NCBI GenBank assembly: GCA_963932465.1
Contig: OZ010788.1
Location: 195,240,559 to 195,304,558, forward strand
DNA length: 64,000 nt
Direction of reading: 5' to 3'
Source: Maratus speciosus
Taxonomy: Eukaryota; Arthropoda; Arachnida; Araneae; Salticidae
Shown: positions 1 through 11,816 of the stretch, in pieces
How the letters are laid out: the number at the start of each line of letters is the position of its first letter
Position numbering within the stretch: the stretch's first letter is position 1
Made by a program: the position numbers and the translations under genes
Notes under the pieces: generated by a model
Told to the model about the DNA's origin: nothing
Database searches by the model: none
The model's input: only the letters and a program-made list of their open reading frames with translations

Positions 1-1163
1 ACATTCATAATTTTATTCAATGCAGCATCTTTTTATTTTTTTATTCAGAACATGAATATTTTTAATATTTATAATCTAAGCCACTATATAAAGTTTTTTC
101 TTCTTTTTCGCTAAACATGAGCACTTTATCTGTCTCATTAATCTTTTTGTTGGAGTTTAAGTGGCCTATCAAGCCAAAAGCACCCCATTCTCGATAGCAG
201 GAATTCGCTGTCTCATATTTAAACAATTAGAAAAAATCTCTTGTGGCTATGCTGCTTTTGAAATGGAAATAGGTAAAATGCTCTTACCTGGGATTCATCA
301 ATATCGCGATGACGTATAACTTCATCGGTGTGGCGTGGCCAGGGATTTATCCAAAAGCTTCTTGAAGAAATTATTTTATTTTATTTTGTGAAGCATTATT
401 TATCCTTTGAAGTATCCTTTGAGAGCTTAATATGAATCGCTAAATCCATGGGAAGATATAATGTAATATGAATTAGTATTGTGTGTTTTTACGATAAAGA
501 AAGATTCAACTTTTAGCTTTAAATACTTATAATTAAACATATTACTGGAGTATAAGAAACTCCGTGTTAACAGAGAGGCTACATGATTAAGAGTGATAAT
601 ACATAAAGCTGCTAAAACACATATTCGCAGCGTAGAAAAAAATATATAATAATTAAAGGTGTCTGGCAACAGTCAAAATGTTCAGATGTTCCTTTTAGTT
701 ACATATCAGTGATGAAATCTTAGTTATTAGAACATATGCTTTAGAGAGTTACTCAAGTGGGCTGTAATAGCACTCATTATTAAACGCGGAAGTAAAGAAA
801 CAGTTCGTAAATTCGCTTGTTAAAATGATCTGTGTTTAGTAACAAGTTCTTTCTTTTCTTTTTTTTTTTAATCACTTTTAGCAGTTGCCGAAGAACATCT
901 GGGGAATTAAATTTAACAGTATCTTTTAATTATTTATCTCAAAATCAAATCTCCTTTATCTCAGCTGCTAAAACTACATTTTATTTTAATAAAAACATTG
1001 TAAAGTTGTAAAACCATTATGTACGATCGGATAAATTATTTTTTAAATGTAAAATAGTAATGTGAATCTTAAAAACTTAACCGAATTTCTTAGTAATTGG
1101 CTTAATTTGATGAACATGCACAGCACGAGGAACACATGAGCCATGCTGGAGTCTAGACTCTAG
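1..1163. other. AT-rich stretch, nothing recognised
   Basis: No coding frame that resembles a known protein, no clear terminal repeats and no RNA gene seen. The only longish frame (minus strand, 80 codons near 427-669) has no recognisable motif and is probably chance. Confidence 0.6.
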
Positions 1164-1171
1164 TCTAGACT

Positions 1172-3534
1172 ACAGCAAGGTTTCTCAGTTAGCGGTCCTC
1201 GGGCCGCATAAGGTCTAGTCCTGTAGCCAATGCAACCCGGCAGAGATTAAAACATGTTTTTAAAATATTGATAATTTAATGCGTACTTTTAAATTTATTT
1301 AAGATATTTCTGGAAGATCATGTGAGTATCTATATTATAAAGGACAAACATATCTGTGCGTAACGCATACGTCATTTTGCGAATGGCAACACTTTGAAAT
1401 TTGAATAAAAATTTCGGTTTTGCAATTATATCTACGGCAAATTTTTAAACTTCTAAACATCGCACATTTTAAATTTTAACACTGTCGTATAAGGAAAAAA
1501 ATGTTCTTTTAAATACAATTTGTTTGAAAGCTGTATCTCAATTTATTTTTCAGATATTAATTTTTTTGTAGTTTTTAATACAAATTTTGTAATTGTGGCA
1601 ACTGAAGTACTCCATTTATATTGAAAGTAAAGGGAAAATAGTCATGGTTTATTATTTTTATTGATTATATCCTTATTGATGCCATTTTCACAATACAAAT
1701 AAAAGTAACTTTTTTATAATTTTTGAACATAAAATGACGTCAGACATTTAAAAAAAACAAAACAACAACAACAACAAAAAAAAAAACAAAAAAAAAAAAA
1801 AAACGCATTCTTCTTCATAAATCAGTTACATTTCAATATTTTTACATTAGCTGATACTGAGTTTGAGACGCTAGGCAGAATTATGTTATATTTAAAACAA
1901 AATGATCATTTATTTTGATAAAACTAAATATTTGGCCAATACTAAATAGCCAATACTATGACAACTAAAGGCAAATGCCTGAATTTTTTTTTTTCGTGGG
2001 CATTGAGATTAGAACTTAAAGTTTCTGCGAATGTTCACATGAAAAGTTGTATCGGACAAACGTGACTTTAAGTTTGGAAATACATTCATTAATAATCTAT
2101 TGCGCGTAAAATACTTTCAAATTGTCAATTTGAACGATGCGTATGTAAATTATGGGAATGTGAAAATAACGTACAATTTAGATTGGGGAAAATTTTATGA
2201 TGTGACAAAGCGAAATCCTTTTTACTGATTTTTCATCCCATAAAATCAAACATAAAGGTCTCAATCGATAAATTTATCATAATTACTCATCTTGATTACA
2301 TTCTAATAGAGTTTAATTTTTCAATAATTTAAGCAGTTGAAGTTTGTGGAAATAATATTTTGGTAATTTTAGGTTAAAAATATTATTTGTTTTAAAAGAG
2401 TGAGACAACCAATGTCAGATGAATTTTTTATTGTAATTATTTTTGTAGGTTTATTATAAATTCGATCTAACAGTTTCTTTCTAACATTTTAGTTCGTCGA
2501 ATTTCGACGGGTTCCAACTCGTACATTTAAAGAATGTAGACCGGGAGCCGGTTGCATAGACCATCCCCTCATTGAGTTGACGGCTGAAATTGCAGGATTA
2601 GACAGAACTGGATTAGCATGTTCAAATGAAACTGGTCTGCCAAGTCATATCTTGGTGGAAAACACCTGCAAACCGGTTTTATTGGTTGGTTGGTAGGTTT
2701 ATCATTTTGTTTTCCTGCACCTAAAGGAATGAAAACATGGAGGACTGGGATCAGGAAAACACAATGGTAAACCTACCAGTCAACCACTAAAATGGGGTTT
2801 GCAGGTGTTCTTCACCAAGGTATGACTTTGCAGACCAGTTGCATTTTAATATGCGAATAGAGTTTTAACTATCCTGGAATTTCAGCCGTCAACTAGATGA
2901 GGTGATGGTTTGTGCGGACGCCTTACGGTCTAATGCTTTCACTGTATTTTCTGAATTACACTACACTGTATTGCTAATCGGAATAAACGTTATGGAAAAC
3001 CCAGTGTATCCAAATGAGTGATTCTTGCTGATAAATTACTCTAGACAAGTTTATATAATGACACTGGACAAGTTCAGAAAGGTACGCAAGAGATGCTAGG
3101 GGTATAACGGTATCACTTTTGATCGAATAAGAATAGGTCTATTTATCTTTTCGATATTGGATAATTTCTTGTTATTTGACTGCATTTGTAGCTACCAAGT
3201 GCATCTTTGACCAATGATATCGATGAAAATTGGAGTTACGATAAAATCAGTTGTGGACGTAACAGCGTTGGACAACCACAATTCATAAGATGTATAAAGC
3301 CCATAATTTTAAAACTTGGTAGCACAAAATAGGCGATAATCTATATCTTAATTTTTGCTGATTACAATGCATGTCAAGCATGTGTTTTCTGAGCATACAG
3401 GTTAAACGTTGTGCATAATGTTAATATGTATCTCTGCGTACAGATTGTGTTATGCTAGAACAGTATAAGAATAGTCCTCGAAAAAACATTTCTGAAATGC
3501 GGCCCGTGGAAGCTAAAAGGTTGAACATTCTTGG
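1172..3534. mobile_element. putative hAT-type non-autonomous element
   Basis: The left end reads CAGCAAGGTTTCTCAG and runs into AGCGGTCCTCGGGCCGC. The right end, on the opposite strand, reads CCAAGAATGTTCAACC and runs into TTTTAGCTTCCACGGGCCGC. This arrangement (a 'ggttctcaa' core, then a 'gcgg-ccgc' block) resembles hAT termini. TCTAGA flanks both ends (1164-1169 and 3535-3540), compatible with a diverged 8-bp target duplication. There is no transposase frame inside, so it would be non-autonomous. It holds the foldback at 2561-2909. The ends are imperfect and the superfamily call rests on end resemblance only. Confidence 0.42.
2561..2909. repeat. foldback MITE-like repeat, copy 1
   Basis: Two arms of roughly 160 bp are inverted around about 2745. 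The left arm contains 'gagttgacggctgaaatt' and 'aaaacacctgcaaacc'. The right arm contains the complements 'ggtttgcaggtgttct' and 'aatttcagccgtcaac'. A second, diverged copy lies at 25629-25962. No coding capacity is seen. The transposition class is unknown because no clean target duplication is visible. Confidence 0.7.
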
Positions 3535-3692
3535 TCTAGAGAGACAGACAGACAAACTTGCATCCTACTAAAATTCCCACGTCTTTACCACAATTAACTG
3601 TGAGCCCGTTCAAAACAACGACATATAAAAATTATTTGTTGTTGTTTGTGTGATCTAAATCGGAGCATCTGTTAAAACAATACACAAATGTA

Positions 3693-4733
3693 CAGTCGTG
3701 GAAAAAAAAGTAAACACCGCCTACTAACTCCTCAACAAATTATCGTAGCAGAAAGTTACTGGTAACGAACGATTGGAAATAAAGTCTTTTAAATGATGTA
3801 TATAAAATTTGCTTAGGGGGACATCTACATATTAAAACGAACCATAGCTTTGTTTTTTTTTCAATAGCAGTACACAATTCTGACAGCATAAATGAACTCT
3901 ACACCCTTCAATTAGTCTAAAAACAAATTTTTATGCAATTCGTACCATAAGTTTCCGAGAAATTAATTATTTTAAAACGAGCGTATTTTAAGGGCTGTAT
4001 CCAAATTGAAGTTCGGTACTCGATTGTTAACCGAGAGAGCTCCCTTCTTGATCAAGGCACCTTAAGCAGTCAATTAAGCCTGTTAGATTATAGGATAACA
4101 TAAGAAATGTCTAAATATTTAGCCACTTCTATCATAGACCATCATTTTGCCGTTTTTTAAGCATAATTTGAAAACTACTTGGAAGAAAAATGTGAAATTT
4201 TGGATTTCAATAAAGCAGGACTTAATAAATCTGAATCCATCAAAAAAATTGTAGGTTGCAATTCATAATTTTTTTAAATATTAATTTCATAATTCATATC
4301 AGAAAATTATAAAAATTGCAAATTCAACGTATTTATGTTTGGGTAAATTCGTATTATTGCTACACAAAAAATTAAAACATTAGGATCATAATTTCAGAAG
4401 TTATAAATAAAAATATGAAAAAGTAGTTTAACATTAGAAGCACTAAATTTTGAATGTTTATAATTCAAAACATTATCATTCAAATGACTTGAAATTTGGT
4501 GTCTAGGCATAGCTTGAATCACAGATTTGAAATATCTCGTTAAAATTGGGTGTTGCCATTGAAAAAAATGAAGTTTGGATTCGTTTTAATGTGTAGATGG
4601 CCTCCTAAGCAAATTTTATATACGTCATTTAAAAGTAGACTTTATTTCCAATCGTTCGGTACCTGTAACTTTCGTCTACGATAATTTGTTGAGGAGTTAA
4701 TAGGGGGTGTTTACTTTTTTTTTCCCACGACTG
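3693..4733. mobile_element. TA-flanked long-TIR element, copy 1
   Basis: Starts CAGTCGTGGAAAAAAAAGTA just after a TA (3691-3692) and ends with the complement just before a TA (4734-4735). The inverted arms stay alignable for about 150-200 bp, e.g. 'tatataaaatttgcttagg' at the left and 'cctaagcaaattttatata' at the right. No transposase frame is visible in the AT-rich centre. TA flanks and long TIRs suggest a non-autonomous Tc1/mariner-superfamily element. The second copy (26630-27720) lies in the opposite orientation. Confidence 0.75.
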
Positions 4734-4828
4734 TACATTAAAAATCTACGGTACGAAACCCGAGCTTCCTGGGTTACAGATTATAGGTGAAAACCATTTT
4801 ATTTTATTAAAACTTCTAATACATTTTT

Positions 4829-5721
4829 ACTTTCTTCTATCTTTACAAGAAGAAAGTATTGGATTCGTGAAAATTTTCGACTTCCGGTTTTCGACGGTTT
4901 TACACGTTTTACGTGTCAGAGATGCCGAAAAACATGTTTTTACAAAATGAATGTCTGTGACTCTGTCTGTTTGTATATGACACAAATATTGTGAGCGCTC
5001 TATTTCAAGAACTAATGCACGGAATTTAATAAAAATTTATATTCATGTAGTCCCTGATGTAAATTGGTGCTGATTAGTTTTTGTTGTAAATTGCTCAATA
5101 GGTGGCGCTGCTATGCAGCATTTTTTTACGATTTCTGCAATAGCTATATCTCAAGAATTAATGCATTGATTTTAATCAAACTTTAGATGCAGTTAGTCCT
5201 TAATATGACTTAGTGCTGTTTACATTTTGGTGTAAATCGTCCATAGGTAGCGCTGATTTTTTCACTATTCCTGCAATAGCTCTGTCGCAAGAACTAATGT
5301 ACGAATTTTGATCAAACTTCAGATGTAGTTATACCTTGATAAATATCGGTGCTAATAATGTTTTTATGTAGATCGTCCAACAAGTGGCACTGCTATGCTG
5401 CATTTATCACGATTTTCGCAATAGCTCTATCTCAAGAACTAACGAGAGTTTTCATCTAAATTAGGATTCAGTTAGACGTTGACAAAAATTTTTGCTGATT
5501 AAGTTTTGGTATTAATCGCCCATAGGTGGCGCTGTTATGCTCATTTTTCAGGATTTACATGATTTTAGCGACAGTCATATCCCAAGAACTAATGCACGGA
5601 ATTTCATATCTTTAGAATCCTCATTAAGGCCATAGATTGCCATTTAATTTTGGCACTGTGATAGCGAATTTTGAAGTATTAACATGTAGTAGAAAGTTTT
5701 GGGATTGCCACATCCGGCTAG
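4829..5721 (+). mobile_element. HINE-like element A with minisatellite core
   Basis: The left end has ACTTTCTTCTATC followed by a GAAGAAAG hairpin partner and 'cgacttccggttttcgacgg'. The core holds about four imperfect units of 137-145 bp, marked by 'ggtggcgctgctatgc' and 'tctcaagaactaatgca'. The right end is 'gtagaaagttttgggattgc' followed by 'cacatccggCTAG'. Subterminal inverted repeats, internal tandem repeats and a CTAG terminus match what is described for Helentron-associated elements (HINEs, DINE-1-like). No Rep/helicase coding is present, so it is non-autonomous. Related copies are at 6790, 18838, 20169, 39236 and 57773. Confidence 0.65.
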
Positions 5722-6789
5722 TTTAAATTAAATATAATTTTTAAAATTGCCCACTATCAATAGTAAAAGCTATTTTATATTAAAAAAATCAATTATGTAT
5801 TCAAATATAGTTTTGAAATGGATTAAAAGCGATACTTTCGTATAAGGCGTTATCTCAGGAGGTACCTACTGCACTCCCAGGATTAATTTCGCTGGTGAAA
5901 GACTATATACCAGCTGTGCGGTGTAAAATGTTTGTGTCATAAATCATTTAATAATTTCCGTGATATAATAGTAATGGATTTAAGGTCGTTAAAGGATTTA
6001 AAACATTATCATAATACGTATAAAATAATATATAAAACTTGCACATTATATACATGCACTGATATACATACATACAGTATATACATTGATCAATTGAGTA
6101 TGATATTGATCAAAATGACTTCTACTGCACAGTCCTGGAAAATCTTAACAACCAGAACACATTAGCCTAACATGTTTAGTTGTACAAATACGGCATCGCT
6201 TTTGGGGACGTTTCTTTCAATCTGTGCTTCGAATCTGAACAAGTTTATGGAGAATTTTAGTTTAGTCTCCTTTACTGCTACGAGCAGAAAACATTTCTTT
6301 ATAACTGTTTTTGTACTCTATAAGTATTTCTTCGGAACATTTTATGATAAAATCTTTGAATCTAACATATATTGGTGTACGTCCTGGTCACTGATTACTG
6401 AAATGAGAGGACGTACACAAACATAGCGTACGTCCTGCGAGTGAAGAAGTTAATAATCGAAGAAACCGCGAAAAACGTTACTTACAGCAGTCGTTTTGAT
6501 TCTGATAATTTCAGTAGCTTAAGTATGCAGTTAGGCTGCATTTCTGTTAATTTGTATTTTATTCATTCACTGAAGAAGTTTTAATTTCGTTAAAGGATAT
6601 TAGTCGGAAACAAATATTGAATTATTTATATCGTTTTAAATGCAAATGGGCTAATATTTCGTAATTATGCTACGCGCGATAGAGATAGTAGATTTTTAAA
6701 ATATCATGCTTATAAATTATTTTAAAAACCATAAAAAATTAGGGAATTGAGAAACGTTTTCTAAACAAATTGCACTTGAAAGAGCGTTT
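5722..6789. other. unassigned region with two short unrecognised ORFs
   Basis: Frames of 77 codons (5932-6165) and 84 codons (6172-6426) lie on the plus strand. Neither shows a known domain, and cysteines and aromatics are scattered without pattern. A small inverted repeat around 'gtacgtcctggtcac' and 'gaggacgtacac' (about 6375-6420) and a further 'gtacgtcctgcg' at 6430 are the only structure seen. I do not call a gene here. Confidence 0.45.
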
Positions 6790-7757
6790 CTTTTCTTATT
6801 CGATTAGTTTCGCATTAGTTCTTGAGATAGAGTTACAGCGGAAATTCTGAAAAATGTAGCATAGCAGCGCCACCTGTCGAGCGATTTACACCAAAAAATA
6901 AGCAGCACTAAATGATATCAAGGTATTCCTGAATCTGAAGTTTGTTGAAAATCCAAGCATTTGTTCTTGAGATAAAGCTATTGTGAAAATCGCAAAAAAT
7001 ACAGTATAGCAGCGCCACCTGTTGAGCGATTTACACCAAAAATTAAACAACACTAATTTATACGTCAATTCATGTCAAGGACTAACTAAATCTGAAGTTT
7101 GATGAAAATCCGTGCAATAGGTCTTGAGATACAGCTCTTGCGGGAATCGAGAAAAATGCAGTACAGCAGCGCCACCTGTTGGGCGATTTACACCAAAAAT
7201 TAAACAGCACTAATTTATATCAGGGACTAACTGAATCTGATGTTTGATGAAAATTCGTGCACTTTTTCTTGAGTTAGAGCTATTGCGATAATCATGAATA
7301 ATGCAGCATAGCAGCACCACCTGTTGGGCGATTTTCATAAAAAAGTAATCAGCACCAAACTATGTCCTGGACTAACTAAATCTGAAGTTTTATGAAAATC
7401 CGTGCAGTAGTTCTTGAGATATAGCTATTGCAGAAATCGTGATAAATGCCGCATAACAGCACCACCTGTTGGTCGATTTTCACCAAAAACTAATCAGGTA
7501 CAGTTTATATCAAGGTCTAACTAATTATAAAGTTTTGTGAAATTCCGTGCATTAGTTCTTGAGATAGAGCACCCACAAATTTTTGTCACATACAGACACA
7601 CAGAGTGACAGAGTGACAGACAGACTCACAGACAGACATTTTCTAAAAACCATCAAATCGTGTTCTGGGCATTCTAAAACGTATAAATCCGTCGAAAACC
7701 AGAAGTCGAAATTTTTCACGAATCCAATACTTTCTTCTTGTAAAGATAGAAGAAAGT
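6790..7757 (-). mobile_element. HINE-like element B with minisatellite core
   Basis: Reverse-strand relative of element A. Five units, each marked by 'agcagcgccacctgt', occur at about 6865, 7011, 7171, 7313 and 7460. The family 5' end is at the right: ACTTTCTTCTATC and its hairpin partner on the minus strand at 7730-7757, next to the 'acttccggttttcgac' block. The CTAG end is not recognisable at the left, so the copy is truncated or decayed there. A run of GACAGA repeats (about 7610-7640) lies between the array and the terminal block, as in element E. Confidence 0.62.
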
Positions 7758-8610
7758 AATAAATAGTGTGCGAGAATTTCGAAAAATTCTCTGAAACATT
7801 ATTGCTCTAAAAAACGAATTGGATTTAAATTTTTTACCCCCCCCCCCCCCTAAAAAAAAACAAAAAAAAAACACCATTGATTTTCTTATTTATTACTTAA
7901 ACTAGTTAACTCTTTATGCACTGACGGTACTTTTATATACCATTTAAGAAAATTTAATATAAAATTTATTTATTCTGTCTATTAATAAAAGTTTTTCTTC
8001 TTTCCACACAATATACTCTGCCCAAACAAATTTAGATAGAGTAGATAAACAGTCGAAGTTAAATATTTTCAAAAAGTGGTAGTTTTCTTAATCATTTCTA
8101 TAGGTATATAGTTTTTCTTTTAAATAAAATTATATCAAACATTTTCAACGGCAAAAGTATTTCCATTTACAGAGAGGATCATGCTGCATTAAATACATTG
8201 CTTTTATAAGAATTGTGATATTTCCATAAGAGTATTTTGGGTTAATTAATCTGATTATTTTTGTAAATATTTTACAAAAAAAGTTACAACTACCGACATA
8301 TTTAATCAGTTTTAATGAAAAAATATACCTAAATTTCACATTATTATTATTTAAAAATTCCAGTATATCTTCAGATATTAAAGATAATTATTGAGATGAA
8401 GCGATTTCTTGATAAATAATTCCATAAATAAGGGTTAAAAAGTTAGAATTGATTTTAAAAAATAAGAGGTATTATGTATCGTTACTAAATAAAATAAACC
8501 GTTTAAGAAATTGTCTAATGAATATATTTTAAGCGAAATCTTTGAAAAGCACAAGTATAATAGATTTTCCCCTGCTGAATCATAAAAGACATCCTTTGTA
8601 TACAATAGCA
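7758..8610. other. AT-rich stretch with a C homopolymer
   Basis: No gene seen. A run of 14 C bases lies at about 7837-7850 and is followed by A-rich tracts. The 64-codon minus frame at 8145-8339 has no recognisable motif. Confidence 0.5.
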
Positions 8611-8705
8611 ATAGCTCCTATAGCTTACGCAGTAAGGTGTTCTACCTCATCCCGGAAATCTCGAGTCCAAATTCCAGGCCGGCTAGCAGCAAATTCTGTA
8701 AAAAA
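8611..8705 (+). repeat. weak tRNA-derived (SINE-like) sequence
   Basis: 'tatagcttacgcagtaagg' resembles a Pol III A box and 'cgagtccaaattcc' a decayed B box, spaced as in a tRNA. The presumed stems do not pair well, so this is at best an old tRNA-derived SINE head or tRNA pseudogene. Confidence 0.3.
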
Positions 8706-9868
8706 ATTAAATTAAATGGTACAGCAGTTCAAATTTAATCGAAAAATTCTAATTCCTCGAAGTTCTAAAATTCACTGTTTTCGAAAACTATATTAAATTA
8801 TCATTATTATTTATTAAAAATAAATTTACAGAGTCTTGTGTATTTTTAACGATGTTGATTTACACAGTCTACTGTAAATTTACCGAATAATTTCTCTGTT
8901 ATTTAACAGAATCTGTTTTTCTAATCTCTGTAATTTTACATAAGACTTAAGATAATGGATTACCAGTAGATTCTCTGTAATTTCACAGAAATGTTTTAAA
9001 CAGAAAATAGAAATCTTTCGCTAGTTCTCAAATTCATGGAAAAATTGAAAAAATATTACAAAGCTTATCGGTCATACGACGATGCACTAAATCATAACTA
9101 AGCGATTTTAAATCTGTATTTCGAAATATTTTTAAATATGCATTAATCTGACTGTCACATTGTAATAGATATATTCAGTATCCATTTAGTCAACATTAAA
9201 TGAAACATTTTTGCTCCTTTTATGAATATCCTCATTCACTCTTCGATATGATTGATCAATTTAATATTTTAAAATACCACTTAAGGTATCTTCTTTTCTT
9301 GCGATTTTTGCGTCGGATCTATTGTATCGATGATAAATAGCTAATACATGGCTAGTTGCCAACATCTGGATTAAAAAAGTGCAAATTTATGTTGCATTCA
9401 GGGAAGGGATTTTTCAAATAATAAAATACGCCAATCAAAACGTTTGTAAACGGAGTGTGTGGAAAAGATTTTAAAAGGAAGACACAGATGATAAATGGTT
9501 GTCTTGACGACAGATATTTTCGAAGCTCGAACGAAAATTTTTATTACCTTTTTAACTGCTCTGGAATGCGCGCCAATCTCACTAATGCGAAATGAAATTA
9601 TTCAGTGTTGGAAAAATGCATTCATTATTTTGCATTCACGTTTTGGCACTAGTTTTCCTGTTGATTAACTTAAGATTATTTTAATTTATTATTTTTGTTT
9701 CGTTACCCATTAGTTTTCTTATGAATGTTAAAAATCGTGAAAAGTACTGCCGTTATGATTTGACTGCGTCCATAAATAGAATTCTTTTGGAAATGAAAAC
9801 TTGCATATAACACTTTACCCTTCCGTACAGATATACACATCAATCAGATTTGTAATCAACAACATTTA
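8706..9868. other. AT-rich stretch, nothing coding
   Basis: Several short palindromic 'ctgtaatttcacag' / 'ctgtaaatttac' motifs occur between 8820 and 9000 and could be ends of unrecognised small repeats. No gene or clear element seen. Confidence 0.4.
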
Positions 9869-11489
9869 CAGTGAGCAAAAAAAGTATTTGCACGCAGACG
9901 ATTTTGTGCATAAGTAACCATAGAAAGCAAATTTGATACTATTCTCTTAATTATTCATTTATTTAAATAAGAAGAAAATGAAAATAACTACCCATTTTCC
10001 TTAAACAGTAATATTACACATTTAAAAAAATAAATTAACATTTTCTCATACCAAAAAAGTATTTGCACAAGAAGCATTGGCTGTTAAAAAAGGCATTAAA
10101 TATGAACATTATGCAAATGTTTAGCATATCAGTCCCGCAGTACATTAGCCCCGCATTTTAAAGTCACGTAATATATTAACTGGAGCAGGGATTCTGGGGA
10201 GTTTTTGTTCTAATGCCGCCGAAAACGTGTGAACTGTCTGTTGCTACCCGTGAGAAGATTATATTTCTTCACAATTCTGGATTAACTTACCGAGGAATAG
10301 GTAAAAAATTAAATCTAAACTTTTCTAGTGATGGTTATGTAATTAAGAAGAAAAAAGAAACTGGTTCGACAATAAATAAGCCGCGAACTGGGCGTCCAAG
10401 AAAGCTAAATACCAGGCAAAGGAGAGCCATCATAAAAGAATCTTCAAAAAACCCTTTTCTAAGTGCTCGAGAATTGGCTGTTGATGTCGCTTCAACGTCG
10501 GGAACAATAGTTACACCACAATCAATTAGAAATATTCTTCATGATGCAAATATTCGAGGAAGAGCCCTTCGAAAAAAACCATTTATTAGTGAAACAAATC
10601 GGGAGAAAAGACTTGAATTTGAAAAAGCTTATGTTAGCAAACCACTAGAGTTTTGGAAAACTGTTATTTTTTCCGATGAAAGCAAGTTCAATATTTTTGG
10701 CTCAGATGGTAAGAAAACTGTATGGCGAAAGCCAAATACTTCTCTTCAAATTAAAAACTTGAAACCAACTGTAAAACATGGTGGTGGTCATGTAATGATT
10801 TGGGGATGCATGTCTTTTAACGGAGTTGGCGAAATGACCTTTATTGAAGGCAATATGAATGCTAAACAATATATTAATATATTGCGAGATCATTTGTCTA
10901 ATACTGCTCCGAAATTAGGAATTCCTAATTCATATTATTTCCAACAGGATAACGATCCGAAATACATTGCATATATTACGAGGTTATGGTTGCTTTATAA
11001 TGTAAAAAATCAATTGAAAACGCCACCACAATCACTAGACCTCAATACGATTGAAAATTTATGGCATATTTTGGATGTGAAAATAAGGAAAAAGAAAATT
11101 TCTAACAAATTAGAACTTAAGCAAGCTCTTAGGGAAGAATGGCTACAAATCAGCAGTGAAACATGTCACAAATTAATAGAATCAATGCCCAGACGATTAC
11201 AAGCTGTAATTGAAGCAAAGGGCATGCATACTAAATATTAGCACTGTTTTTAGCTTATAAATGATTCCTATAGTTCTATTTTTATTGCTAGTGTGCAAAT
11301 ATTTTTTTGGCAGTACAAATGCTACTTTTTATGTTTTCATATTTTAAATATAATTATTAAGTCAGATATTAAATATGTTTATTTGTTTTGTAAAAGTGTT
11401 GGTATTTTTAATTCTTAGTTGCTTTTTATTTATTTATACATATGCTACAACAAATTTACCTGGAGTGCAAATACTTTTTTTGCTCTCTG
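9869..11489 (+). mobile_element. complete Tc1-like transposon (IR/DR type)
   Basis: The element lies between TA dinucleotides (9867-9868 and 11490-11491). The left end is CAGTGAGCAAAAAAAGTATT and the right end on the minus strand is CAGAGAGCAAAAAAAGTATT, continuing TTGCAC on both sides. The core 'aaaaagtatttgcac' is repeated inward at about 10052-10068 (left) and, as a slightly diverged form, 11291-11310 (right). Each end therefore has two related sites, the IR/DR layout known from Tc1-family elements such as Sleeping Beauty. An intact transposase frame (10213-11241) sits between them. Of the Tc1-class elements here, this is the only one that could be autonomous. Confidence 0.93.
10213..11241 (+). 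CDS. Tc1-like DD34E transposase, full length
   Basis: The 342-residue frame is uninterrupted, the usual length for a Tc1-family transposase, which binds the element's inverted repeats in the nucleus and catalyses cut-and-paste transposition into TA. Residues about 1-55 form the first helix-turn-helix ('TREKIIFLHNSGLTYRGIGKK'-type paired-like fold). GRPRK at 60-64 is the AT-hook-like linker, and a second HTH follows to about residue 120. The catalytic triad is visible: D155 in 'VIFSDESKFN', D246 in 'FQQDNDPK' and E281 in 'LNTIENLW', with exactly 34 residues between the last two. The glycine-rich 'KHGGGHVMIWG' box is at 188-198. Compared with the usual family motifs, 'SLDLNTIENLW' has L for P and T for P, and 'DPKYIA' has Y for H. 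These are tolerable but could lower activity. The ATG chosen is the first in frame, 344 bp inside the left terminus. Confidence 0.92.
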   Translation: MPPKTCELSVATREKIIFLHNSGLTYRGIGKKLNLNFSSDGYVIKKKKETGSTINKPRTGRPRKLNTRQRRAIIKESSKNPFLSARELAVDVASTSGTIVTPQSIRNILHDANIRGRALRKKPFISETNREKRLEFEKAYVSKPLEFWKTVIFSDESKFNIFGSDGKKTVWRKPNTSLQIKNLKPTVKHGGGHVMIWGCMSFNGVGEMTFIEGNMNAKQYINILRDHLSNTAPKLGIPNSYYFQQDNDPKYIAYITRLWLLYNVKNQLKTPPQSLDLNTIENLWHILDVKIRKKKISNKLELKQALREEWLQISSETCHKLIESMPRRLQAVIEAKGMHTKY

Positions 11490-11816
11490 TATATATGGAT
11501 ACTGATGTAAAACTGAATATAAAGGAAATAAAAGCGCCATTAAAAGCGAGAAAAGCACAAAACATTTAACAACAACTTAATCTTTTGTCATCCGACAGCA
11601 ACACAATTCTACTAGTTTAAAGTCTACTACTTTAAGAGAAGGACTAAGACAAAATGTTTTGTGCTTTTCTATTTTTTATGGTGTTTTTAAAAAGTTCTTA
11701 ATTTTATATTAATAAACAATTATATATTTTCAACATGAAGACACTCGGAATTTAATACTAAGTCAATTACAGCGTTATTTCAAATTTCTCGTTTCCATTT
11801 CAATATTTTTAATATA
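11490..11816. other. spacer between two Tc1-type elements
   Basis: 327 bp of AT-rich DNA. It contains a loose inverted pair, 'agcacaaaacattt' (about 11550) and 'aaaatgttttgtgctt' (about 11650), which may be the ends of a small unrecognised MITE. No gene seen. Confidence 0.4.

Noticed and set aside
4829..5721. Tandem repeats read as a possible CRISPR array
   Set aside because: Units are about 140 bp and diverge along their whole length; there are no short identical repeats with unique spacers, and the DNA is eukaryotic.
5932..6426. Two adjacent plus-strand frames of 77 and 84 codons, possibly a gene
   Set aside because: No recognisable domain, signal, splice-supported structure or homology I can name; such lengths occur by chance in this AT-rich DNA.
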